Origin: Pseudohongiella nitratireducens
GTDB taxonomy: Bacteria > Pseudomonadota > Gammaproteobacteria > Pseudomonadales > Pseudohongiellaceae
Length of the DNA stretch: 64,000 nt
Assembly (NCBI RefSeq): GCF_001642735.1
Contig: NZ_LWHM01000006.1
Location: 1-64,000, forward strand
Reading direction: 5' to 3'
In this document: positions 7,824 to 16,414 of the stretch, one piece after another
Position numbering within the stretch: the first letter of the stretch is position 1
Layout: each line of letters begins with the position of its first letter
Translations under genes and position numbers: made by a program
Notes under the pieces: generated by a model
What the model was told of the DNA's origin: nothing
Databases searched by the model: none
What the model saw: only the letters and a program-made list of their open reading frames with translations

Positions 7824-9149
7824 ATGATTTTTAGACAGAAAGGCAAAAGCGAATTAACAGCTCGATTGAAGGCTTGTGAAGCCAGTCAAAGCAAACTGCT
7901 ATCTCAAAGCCGAAGCATTGATAACTCCTGCGCGACGATTTATTTCACTCCTGACGGTACTATCCTGGGTGCCAGTGCACTGTTTTTGGATTGCGTTGGC
8001 TACATAGCGAACGAAGTTCAAGGCCAGCACCACCGATTATTTTGCCATGAGGACACCTACCAGTCAGCCGAGTACAAACAGTTTTGGGTCAGTCTCGGTC
8101 AAGGCCAGGTGCAACGCGGTAAATTCCTTCGAAAACACAAAAATGGCGTGACCATTTGGCTGGAAGCGACATACATCCCTGTCATGGAAAACGGAGTCGT
8201 CACCAGCATTCTCAAGATTGCCAACGATGTCACAGGCAGCCATGAACAGTCAGTTAGTAACACAGCCTTAATTAATGCCATTCACCGATCGAATGCCGTC
8301 ATTGAATTTACACCTGACGGAAAAGTGATTACCGCCAACAGTAATTTTATCCAGGCACTGGGCTACCAGACGCTGGATCAAATCGTTGGTCTGGACCATG
8401 ACACTTTCTGCTTTCCCGAGTTTTATAAAGACAACCCCGATTTTTGGCATGACCTGCGTCAGGGCGAAGTCAAAAGCGGCCTTTTCTGCCGCCAAAGCAA
8501 ACTGGGTAGCCCGGTATGGATCCAGGCAAATTACAACCCTGTATTTGACAGTTTTGGCAAAGTTATCAAAGTGGTAAAAATAGCAAGTGATGTGACGGAG
8601 AGAATAAACCATCAGCAAGCCGTTCAGAAGGCCGCTGAAGTCGCTCATAGTACCTCCATAGAAACCGCACAAGTTTCCGAACGGGGCGCTGTCGTTCTCA
8701 AAGAAAATTCGATTAACTCTGCAAAAATGACCGCTGATATTCAGCAGTCAATGGCGTTGGTCAAAGAGTTAAGTGTGCAATCAACTGACATTGCTCAAAT
8801 TGTCACAACCATTAAGTCAATTGCTGATCAAACCAACCTGTTGGCGCTAAATGCTGCTATTGAAGCCGCCAGGGCAGGTGAGCATGGTCGCGGGTTTGCG
8901 GTAGTAGCCGATGAAGTCAGGACACTGGCCAGCAGAACCACGACATCCACCGAAGAAATCAACGGGATTGTTGAGAAGAATTCTGGACTAGTGAATAAAG
9001 CCAGGGAGAACATGACAGAGGTTGCAGAACAAGCTGCCAGCAATGCTGAGCTGGTATCCGAGGCAGAGAGCATCGTGATGGAAATCCTCAAAGGTGCTGA
9101 CTATGTTTCACAGGTCGTGGGTGATCTGGTCAACAACTCCGGCCGATGA
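7824..9149 (+). CDS. Soluble methyl-accepting chemotaxis protein with two PAS domains (BdlA-like)
   Basis: This 441-residue cytosolic receptor has no transmembrane segment or signal peptide. Two PAS domains lie at about residues 30-140 and 150-265, each ending in the PAC-like ILKIANDVT / [11 protein letters not shown]. The C-terminal half is an MCP signalling domain with the conserved hairpin [20 protein letters not shown] and [14 protein letters not shown], which contacts CheA and CheW. The domain order and size match BdlA of Pseudomonas aeruginosa, a biofilm-dispersal chemoreceptor, and Aer-2-like relatives. PAS domains may bind haem or flavin for oxygen/redox sensing; the ligand cannot be told here. 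It is monocistronic, with a weak ribosome site (gagctggt). Flagellar stator-type genes motA/motB lie 15 kb away. Confidence 0.88.
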   Translation: MIFRQKGKSELTARLKACEASQSKLLSQSRSIDNSCATIYFTPDGTILGASALFLDCVGYIANEVQGQHHRLFCHEDTYQSAEYKQFWVSLGQGQVQRGKFLRKHKNGVTIWLEATYIPVMENGVVTSILKIANDVTGSHEQSVSNTALINAIHRSNAVIEFTPDGKVITANSNFIQALGYQTLDQIVGLDHDTFCFPEFYKDNPDFWHDLRQGEVKSGLFCRQSKLGSPVWIQANYNPVFDSFGKVIKVVKIASDVTERINHQQAVQKAAEVAHSTSIETAQVSERGAVVLKENSINSAKMTADIQQSMALVKELSVQSTDIAQIVTTIKSIADQTNLLALNAAIEAARAGEHGRGFAVVADEVRTLASRTTTSTEEINGIVEKNSGLVNKARENMTEVAEQAASNAELVSEAESIVMEILKGADYVSQVVGDLVNNSGR

Positions 9150-9238
9150 ATCAACCTGCGTTGTTCGGTTTGCCAGACGTGATAACGTTAAATAGCCGCA
9201 ATAAAGGAATCAGTTGGACTGGGCGACCCATCAGCTCG

Positions 9239-10048
9239 TCACAAATGGCCCAGCAAATAGTCTCGCGCTTCGTTGATGCGTTTGGCCAGATAGTCTGAGC
9301 CACCACGGTCCGGATGCAGCTTCTGCATCAGGCGTCGGTGAGCCTCTGTGATGGCTTTGCGCTCAGCGCCACGTTGCAAACCGAGGATTTCCAACGCCAG
9401 CGCCTCTGTCATACCTGCATTATCCAGACCGGACCGGCGGTGGTTTTCTCTGCCATTTGCGCCAGAGGAGTGACCCGCGTTGCCATTGGCGCCAGCAACA
9501 TCCTCGTATTGCTCCCGCCACTGAGGAAAACGCCTGTCCAGATACGCCTCCAGCAATTGCAACGAGTCGCTGTCATCGCGGCACTCTGTCGCCAGTGCCA
9601 CCAGTTCAGGCAAGTCCATGGAAGAGAGTTGCCTGCTCTCAAATTGCCCCTGGCGCACCGTGCCATCCATATCTGCCGTGCGGTGATCAAGCGTCATACT
9701 CAACCAGGCTGTTTTAATACCCGACTCCCCTTCACCAGCGCTTTCACCACTGCCTCCGACTCGTGTGGCACCACCACGGCGGGATCGCCACACACTCAGC
9801 AGCTGTATCAGCCAGTGCGCATGACGCATGGCAAAAGTGGCCAGAAAGGCGATTGGCGCCATAATCGCTTGAATAGGCAGACGCCCCAGTACAATCAATA
9901 TGAGCACGACAGCAGCAACGCCGGACAGCATGACCAGCCAGGTGAACTGCTGTCCGTTGAGGTTGTAATGCTGCTTTAATCGCTTCAGGCCAAACCACCC
10001 AAGCACCAGTAGCAGCGCTGGCAATAATAGACGAATCAGGACAATCAC
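9239..10048 (-). CDS. Membrane-anchored J-domain (DnaJ-like) protein
   Basis: This 269-residue protein has hydrophobic N-terminal segments at about residues 2-20, 37-56 and 60-78, a variable hydrophilic linker, and a C-terminal J-domain. The J-domain holds LHPDRGGSDYLAKRINEARD, so the HPD tripeptide needed to stimulate DnaK ATPase is present. With the J-domain at the C-terminus and no zinc-finger or substrate domain it resembles DjlA/Pam18-type membrane co-chaperones that recruit Hsp70 to a membrane partner. Its start overlaps the VWA gene stop by 4 bases (ATGA), making it the third gene of a coupled three-gene operon. The partner is unknown. Confidence 0.85.
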   Translation of the reverse strand: MIVLIRLLLPALLLVLGWFGLKRLKQHYNLNGQQFTWLVMLSGVAAVVLILIVLGRLPIQAIMAPIAFLATFAMRHAHWLIQLLSVWRSRRGGATRVGGSGESAGEGESGIKTAWLSMTLDHRTADMDGTVRQGQFESRQLSSMDLPELVALATECRDDSDSLQLLEAYLDRRFPQWREQYEDVAGANGNAGHSSGANGRENHRRSGLDNAGMTEALALEILGLQRGAERKAITEAHRRLMQKLHPDRGGSDYLAKRINEARDYLLGHL

Positions 10049-10908
10049 GACTTGCCCCCCAGTTGATGACTGAGACGCGCCACGGCTGGGTGTGCTATCT
10101 GACTGAACTGCTGTAAAGCTGACAAACCTCCACCGGCGTAAATTGCCACGGCTTTCAGCAAATCGCGTAATTGATCAGCACTGCTGTTATCAAAACTGGC
10201 ATAGGCGCCACCTGACACATCAGCCATACGTTGAAAACAGGATTTTGCTGATGGCTCTGCGCCTTCCTGAAATATAAATAATGGTACACCCAGCAAGCGA
10301 AGTTCACCGGCTTTTTGTATCAGACGATCGGGGTTCTCCTCCATGCAGTCACCGATATAAACAGCCGCCTGAACCTTGTTTTTCCGTGTTTCAGTCTGGA
10401 TGTGTGACAGGACACGTTCAATTTTGGTGATGCCTGCCTCACAACGCATTTTGCCCATCACTTTCAGCAGCGGTGCCGAATCACGAAACCAGTCTGTGCG
10501 ATAGAAACCGGCATAGCCTTTGAAATAGCAAAGCTGCACGGCAAGTTGGTGCTGACCCGCGTCCAGATTCTGTACCGCCAGGAACATCTCGGCCTGCAAC
10601 TGCGATGCTTGGTCCCAGGTCGCTTCACGGGAGGCTGTAGCATCCAGCGCAAAGATCAGACGGCCAGCTGGCTGTTTCTCCCGGACGGCGGCAACAGCAC
10701 GGGTCTGATCCGCTTTCTGCAAGAAGGCGTCGACCTTTTGACTAGAGGGTAATTGCCCGGACTGGCAACCGGATTGACGGTTTACCTGTGAAGATTTTTT
10801 ACTCAAAGCCGCTTTGCCGCGCGCCAACCACCCAGAAACGAGGCTGCCCGGTGATTTCTCACTTTGTTTTCTCTTGTCTGAATTGTTGTCTGAATTGCTG
10901 TCACTCAT
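10045..10908 (-). CDS. VWA-domain (MIDAS-containing) protein
   Basis: This 287-residue cytosolic-looking protein has a basic, Ser-rich N-terminus (about 75 residues) followed by a von Willebrand A domain. The metal site is seen as FALDATASREATWD (D89, T91, S93, a DxTxS form of the DxSxS motif) and the later acidic residue in YIGDCMEENPDR. A GVPLFIFQEG strand completes the Rossmann-like fold. VWA proteins usually work as metal-dependent protein-binding partners. The gene overlaps by 4 bases both with the patatin gene upstream and the J-domain gene downstream, so the three products are probably made in fixed ratio and act together. No signal peptide or membrane segment is visible. Confidence 0.82.
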   Translation of the reverse strand: MSDSNSDNNSDKRKQSEKSPGSLVSGWLARGKAALSKKSSQVNRQSGCQSGQLPSSQKVDAFLQKADQTRAVAAVREKQPAGRLIFALDATASREATWDQASQLQAEMFLAVQNLDAGQHQLAVQLCYFKGYAGFYRTDWFRDSAPLLKVMGKMRCEAGITKIERVLSHIQTETRKNKVQAAVYIGDCMEENPDRLIQKAGELRLLGVPLFIFQEGAEPSAKSCFQRMADVSGGAYASFDNSSADQLRDLLKAVAIYAGGGLSALQQFSQIAHPAVARLSHQLGGKS

Positions 10909-11933
10909 GGCTTAACTGAACCGTTTACTGCTTCCAGAATCACTTTCTTAGCCTGTTGATGACCGAGAGCGATCATTTCTTCACCCCGATGAAAGTCCAG
11001 CATGCCGCAGGAATTGACCGAAATTTCAATCAACGAATCCGGCTGATAGGCTGCCAACTGATGTCGTGCAATACGGTCCTGCATGGAATCCAGTGATTTG
11101 GTCATGATTTCCAGCGCTGAGTCAGCCTGCTCACCTTCCTCACTGCTGAACCCCAACTGGCCGCGCGCCTCCAACAGCATGCGACGGAACCAGGATGTAG
11201 ACCCGTTGCTAACCTCGGCCTGAGGCAATGTTGCTGCTGTCTGCGGCACAGCTTTACCTTGCGCCCCCGAATCTGGACTGAACCCCTGTAACCTGGCTTC
11301 ACCGGCTTCCAGCTGTTCAATATCCACAGCAGGCGTTTCATCTTGACGATCTTTGGCCAGCCATTCGGCTTCCTCCTGACCATTGAGAGAAACCACTATC
11401 ATTTTTTCCGCACCACTTCTTTGCACAGGTGCTATCGGCAAGGGGCTGAGCAAACCGCCATCTACAAGAACACAATTATCACGCACGACTGGCGTAAAAA
11501 AACCAGGGATGGCAATGGATGCACGCACGGCCTCATAAAGCGAACCGCGATCCAGCCAGACTTCCCGACGCCGGTCAACATCGGTTGCCACTGCCGTGAA
11601 AGCAACCGGCAAGTCCTCAATCAGCACATCACCCAGCATCTCTTGCATTTTGCTCATGAGCTTGTCACCCTTGAACAGTCCTGACCAGGTAAAGGAAAAA
11701 TCCAGTAACCCCCAGATGTCTCTGGTAGTCAGGGTTCGCACCCATTCCTCGTATTCATCCAGCTTGCCAGCTGCATACATGGCACCGATCAAGGCGCCGA
11801 CTGAGGACCCGCTGACCGAACGCACCTCAAACACACCGGCTTCTTCCAGGGCCCGGATAACACCAATATGAGCAAGGCCACGCGCCCCGCCACTGCCCAG
11901 TACCAATGACACTGGAATTACTGACTTCGCCAT
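10905..11933 (-). CDS. Patatin-like phospholipase (RssA/NTE-type)
   Basis: This 342-residue patatin-family lipid acyl hydrolase has the glycine-rich oxyanion loop LGSGGARGLAHIG (from residue 12), the nucleophile elbow GSSVG with Ser44, and the catalytic Asp in VDGGLLSPLP. The Ser-Asp dyad is therefore intact. After the catalytic domain there is a long polar insert (about residues 190-265) and a C-terminal segment with LDFHRGEEMIALGHQQA, typical of RssA/YchK-like relatives. No signal peptide is present, so it acts on the inner leaflet or cytosolic lipids. It is the first gene of the coupled patatin-VWA-J unit. Related patatins cleave membrane phospholipids in signalling, virulence or defence; none of these roles is shown here. 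Confidence 0.88.
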   Translation of the reverse strand: MAKSVIPVSLVLGSGGARGLAHIGVIRALEEAGVFEVRSVSGSSVGALIGAMYAAGKLDEYEEWVRTLTTRDIWGLLDFSFTWSGLFKGDKLMSKMQEMLGDVLIEDLPVAFTAVATDVDRRREVWLDRGSLYEAVRASIAIPGFFTPVVRDNCVLVDGGLLSPLPIAPVQRSGAEKMIVVSLNGQEEAEWLAKDRQDETPAVDIEQLEAGEARLQGFSPDSGAQGKAVPQTAATLPQAEVSNGSTSWFRRMLLEARGQLGFSSEEGEQADSALEIMTKSLDSMQDRIARHQLAAYQPDSLIEISVNSCGMLDFHRGEEMIALGHQQAKKVILEAVNGSVKP

Positions 11934-12030
11934 TGATTTCTTCTCACGCTATAATGTCTTGAATGAATCTCACTGCCTTTCAGGTCAAACAGCTTAGCCG
12001 AAATCGACAATCAATCACAGGATTCGAAGT

Positions 12031-13575
12031 TTGTCTCACAGCTCACGTCGTCAGTTTCTCCAGCATACCGCCTTAGGCGCTGGCCTGTTGGCTACGTCGC
12101 CGCTTTGGGCGTCTGATGCCGGTGACTGGTCACAGACCAGTTTTCGCCCCTTGCCTATTCCCGAGTTGATCTCAGGCGAAGCGCAAGCTGACGGTTTCCA
12201 TTATTACTTGAGAGCCAGGCACGGGGAAACCGAATTCTATCCCGGCCAGCCCACAGCCACCATGGGGTTGAATGGCAGCTACCTGGGCCCGACCCTGCAG
12301 GTGCGTCAGCACGAACAGGTGCATATCCATGTGCAGAACGACCTTTCCGAGGCCACTACCTTGCACTGGCATGGTATGGATCTCCCTGCTGAAGAAGATG
12401 GCGGCCCTTACCAGATTATTCAGCCCGGTAATGCCTGGACTGCCCGTTACACGGTTAAAAATCCAGCGGCTACCTGCTGGTACCACTCGCACATGATGCA
12501 CCAGACCGGTCGCCAGGTTTATCATGGTCTGGCGGGCCTGTTGATCGTCGATGATGAGCATCACCGCTCGCTGCCTCTGCCCCGGGACTACGGGGTGGAT
12601 GATATACCACTGATCCTGCAGGACCGGCTGTTTGATGATCAAGGGCAGCTCTCATACCCGGACCGGATGGACGATCACATGGTCGGCATGCGTGGCGACG
12701 TCATGGTGGTCAATGGCGTCATTAGCCCCACATTCATTGCCACTACCGGTCGAGTTCGCCTGCGCCTGCTCAATGCAGCTAACGCCCGGGCATTCACCCT
12801 GGCATTCAGCGATGGCCGTCACTTTGACCTGATCGCAACCGACCTGAGTCTGATTGAAAAACCCCTGACGCTGGAAACACTGATGTTAAGCCCCGGTGAA
12901 AGGGCGGAGATAGTGGTGGACACCCTGTCAACGCAACCCTTTACACTGGTCAACCTGCCGGTGCCATCGACTTATCAGGCGCACTTCGGTTTATTGAGCG
13001 ACCTGATGCGTGAGCTGGACACGCAGGCGTTTGACGTGCTGACCATCATCCCTCCTGCCGCGGCGGTGCCAGCGGCGCCAGCGTTACCGGCGCAACTGAA
13101 TGACATTGATTGGTTACCGGAACAGGATGCCAGCTATCATCGTCTGATCGCCATGCAAATGGGCGAAGGTCAGGGCAATGGTGGTAAACGCGGTGGCGGT
13201 CCGGGGGCCCGGCGCGAACGAGGCGGCTGGGGCGGCGGCAAGCACCGTATAAACGGCCGTATGATGGACATGAATTTCATTGAAGCCAGTATCGTTGCAG
13301 GTACCACTGAAATCTGGGAAATCACCAATGACTCCCCCATGATGCACCCCTTCCATATCCATAAAGTACATTTTCAGATTCTGGACAGGAACGGTGAACC
13401 CCCGGGCGAAGATGAACGTGGTTACAAAGACACGGTGCGAGTGCCACCTTTCGGCCGGGTGCGGGTCATCGCCCGATTCAGCGGCGAATCCAACCCACAT
13501 ATTCCCTTTATGTTTCACTGTCACATTCTTGAACATGAAGACAATGGCATGATGGGACAGTTTGTTATTGTCTGA
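12031..13575 (+). CDS. Tat-exported multicopper oxidase (CueO/CopA-like)
   Basis: This 514-residue periplasmic laccase-like oxidase couples substrate oxidation (often Cu(I) or Fe(II)) to reduction of oxygen. It has a twin-arginine signal (SSRRQFLQHTALGAG) and all four copper motifs: HWHGMD at 112, CWYHSHM at 149, MHPFHIHKVHF, and FHCHILEHEDNGMMG near the C-terminus, which holds the type 1 Cys497 and the trinuclear His ligands. Between cupredoxin domains lies a Gly/Arg-rich loop (about residues 380-405, GGKRGGGPGARRERGG). Met residues near 420 (GRMMDMNF) resemble the Met-rich Cu(I) area of CueO. The start is TTG at 12031 with cagga about 8 bases before. A TonB receptor pseudogene follows. Confidence 0.93.
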   Translation: MSHSSRRQFLQHTALGAGLLATSPLWASDAGDWSQTSFRPLPIPELISGEAQADGFHYYLRARHGETEFYPGQPTATMGLNGSYLGPTLQVRQHEQVHIHVQNDLSEATTLHWHGMDLPAEEDGGPYQIIQPGNAWTARYTVKNPAATCWYHSHMMHQTGRQVYHGLAGLLIVDDEHHRSLPLPRDYGVDDIPLILQDRLFDDQGQLSYPDRMDDHMVGMRGDVMVVNGVISPTFIATTGRVRLRLLNAANARAFTLAFSDGRHFDLIATDLSLIEKPLTLETLMLSPGERAEIVVDTLSTQPFTLVNLPVPSTYQAHFGLLSDLMRELDTQAFDVLTIIPPAAAVPAAPALPAQLNDIDWLPEQDASYHRLIAMQMGEGQGNGGKRGGGPGARRERGGWGGGKHRINGRMMDMNFIEASIVAGTTEIWEITNDSPMMHPFHIHKVHFQILDRNGEPPGEDERGYKDTVRVPPFGRVRVIARFSGESNPHIPFMFHCHILEHEDNGMMGQFVIV

Positions 13576-13742
13576 CAGCATCACTGTCTGGCAACCTATA
13601 TTGGTCGCCAGACGACATGCCGCTGTCACCTACCTGTCACTCACTTGTCACCCCAGTTACATCAAATCGTCACTACAACGTCATAGCATGCTACCCCGAT
13701 AACAACAACGATTCACACATTCAATGTTTTCGGAGTTTACCA

Positions 13743-16301
13743 ATGCATAATTCCCACAAATTTATGCCTCGCAAGCTATTGCTCGCCATAATGGCAGTCA
13801 GTGCCAGCACTAGCGCTCTGGCACAATCCAGTGATATGGAAGAAATTGTCGTCTATGGCCAGCGTGCTGCCCAGAACAAAGCCCTGGACGAGTACCGCAG
13901 TGCCGACTCGATCACGAATTTCATTGCTGCAGACGACATGGGACAGTTCGTTGATCAGAACGTCGCCGAATCCCTGCAGCGTCTGCCCGGTATTTCAATT
14001 TCCCGTGACCAGGGTGAAGGCCGCTTCGTCAGCGTGCGTGGTATTGATGCGGGCCTGAGCACGGTCACCATTAACGGCATGCGTATCGGTACGCCAGAAG
14101 ATGAATCGCGTGCAGTCCCTCTGGATGTCATTCCAACAGGTTCCGTTGACTTGCTGGAAGTGACCAAGGTCCCAACTCCAGACATGCCGGGTGACGCCAT
14201 CGGTGGCGCCGTGAATGTACGCTCTGCTTCGGCGTTTGATCGGGACGGGCAACAGTTTACTTACCGTGCTGAAGCGTCTTATAACTAACTGAGTGGCGAA
14301 ACCAGCCCGAAAGGTCAGGTGGATTTCAGCGACACTTATGACGCGTTTGGTGGCATGGACAACCTGGGTGTGACCTTTGGCCTGAATTACACTGAGCGCC
14401 AGATGGAATCCGATAACGTGGAAGGCGCATACGATTTGCTGGATTTTAATGGCAATGACGTGCTGTCTGTTATCGAATTGCAGGAACGCAAGTATGCGCT
14501 GACCCGTGAACGTACTGGCGCCAACCTGAACCTGGAACTGCGCCCAGATGAGTCCACTCGCTACTTTGCCTCGGCCGTTTACAGTGAGTTCCAGGACGCA
14601 GAATCACGCCAACGCACGATTTATGCCTTTGAAGATGGTGATCTGAGCAGCTTTGATGGTTCCGCTGCTGTTTACTCGGACATACCCGAAGATGGCTTCC
14701 GTCGCCGCATTCGTTACCGCACCAAGAACCAGGACACCATGGCCTTGAATCTCGGTGGCGAGCATGACTTCAATCAGTGGCGCCTGGATTACAATGTGGG
14801 CATCTCTGATACCAAAGAGCGCGTACTGGATGAGAAAGAGGGGCGCTTCGAAAAAACAGGGGACGCCTTGAACGCCGATGTCTTGATTGGCGGCGATCTG
14901 CCTTCATTCACGATTCGCAATGGCGACACAGTGACACGTGAACACCTGGTCAACAGCAACTATGAGCTCGACCGCGTCGTACTGGAACCGATCTGGGTGG
15001 ACGACAAAGATGTCAACTTTGCCGTTAACATGGAAGTTCCCTATGCCTTTGGCATTCAGAACCTGACGCTGAAAGCCGGTCTGGACGGACGTTTCAAGGA
15101 AAAAGACTCCAATGTTGACGAAATTGAACTGAGAGATGTACCCGACCTGAATCTGGCTGACTACAGTATGGCGCCTTGGTCACACGGACTCGCCGACATG
15201 GGCGATGGCATCAGTGCTGATCAGTTTATGGGGTATTTCAGTAATGACCGCTCATCGTTCTCACAGCGCCCCCAGGATGTTGACGAGAACAATGAACTGT
15301 CACTCTCACAGGACTATCAGGCGGAAGAAGATGTTACCGCAGCTTACCTGATGGGCACCTGGGAAATGCAAAACATGCAGATCATTGCCGGTGGCCGAAT
15401 CGAGCAAACCGACTATAGCGCGCTGGGTAATGAAGTGGTCTATGATGTCGATGGCAACCTGAGTATTAACCCACGGCGTGTAGACTCAAGCTATTCCAAT
15501 TTCCTGCCAGGTCTGCACCTGCGCTACGAACCCACCGACGACCTGGTGATTCGAGCTGCATGGAGCAATACCATTGCCCGTCCTTCCTTCGGCGACATTT
15601 CACCCCGCTCCTTCGTTAATCGGGAAGACCTGGAAATCGAAGCAGGCAACCCGGACCTGGACCCTTACACCTCTGCCAACTTCGACTTGCTGGCTGACTG
15701 GTACTACGGTGAGACGGGTGTGGTATCAGCGGGTGTCTTCTACAAAGACATTGATGATTATATTGTGGAATTTACGTCCAGAAATAATCCAGTCTACGCG
15801 GGTTATGATGTGACCCAGCCGGTCAATGGCACCAAGGCATCCGTAAAAGGGTTTGAGTTTAATGTTCAACAAGGTCTGGAAATCATTGACCCGGTATTAA
15901 CCGGATTACTGGCAGGCGCAAACCTGTCGGTACTGGATACCGAACTGACACTGGCCGAACGTAATGGTGAAGATTTCATGCTGCCAGCAGCCGCCGAAGA
16001 ATCTGGCAATATTTTCATCGGCTACGAAAACGAGCAATTCAGTACCCGCCTGAGTGCCACTTACCGTGGCGAGATGCTGGATGAAGTCGGTGACGATCGT
16101 GATTTCGACATTTATGTCGCCTCACATACCCAGGTAGACCTGACGGCATCGTATCGTTTCAGTCAACAGATTGAACTGGTTGCGCAATTGATCAACCTAA
16201 CGGACGAACCGCTGGAGCTGTACCAGGGATCAAAAGGCTATACCCTGCAACTGGAAGAGTACGGCCCTACTTTTGCGTTTGGTCTGAAAGGACGTTTCTA
16301 A
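13743..16301 (+). pseudogene. TonB-dependent outer-membrane receptor interrupted by one in-frame stop
   Basis: Frame 13743-16301 would encode about 852 residues: signal peptide (MPRKLLLAIMAVSASTSALAQ), TonB-box-like MEEIVVYGQR, plug domain (NVAESLQRLPGISISRDQGE, SVRGIDAGLSTVTINGMRIG) and a 22-strand barrel ending ...FAFGLKGRF with terminal Phe. Codon 182 is TAA (14286-14288), just where homologues read YN-x-LSGETSPKG. The frame continues unchanged for 670 codons, so a single base change (for example GAA or AAA to TAA) explains it. The family (TIGR01782-like Xanthomonas/Caulobacter-type receptors) imports large substrates such as saccharides or metal chelates. The start at 13743 has ggag 7 bases before. 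The rest of the sequence looks undegraded, so the stop is recent, a sequencing error, or suppressed. Confidence 0.88.
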
Positions 16302-16310
16302 CAAAGATGC

Positions 16311-16340
16311 TGTGCAGCCAGGCTAGCCCCTGGCTGCACA
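16311..16340 (+). terminator. Strong hairpin after the TonB receptor gene
   Basis: tgtgcagccagg (16311-16322) pairs perfectly with cctggctgcaca (16329-16340) around a 6-base loop, 10 bases after the receptor stop codon. The following sequence (actttattg) has only a weak T-run. Confidence 0.7.
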
Positions 16341-16414
16341 ACTTTATTGACAGAACTTTACTGACAAACTTTCAGACAGAGCACGAACAGATTCCCCCGC
16401 CAATGGCAAACAGG

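Noticed and set aside
7763-7834. 23-codon ORF overlapping the start of the chemoreceptor gene, possible leader peptide
   Set aside because: No ribosome binding site and a composition expected from the AT-rich leader; kept only as a note.
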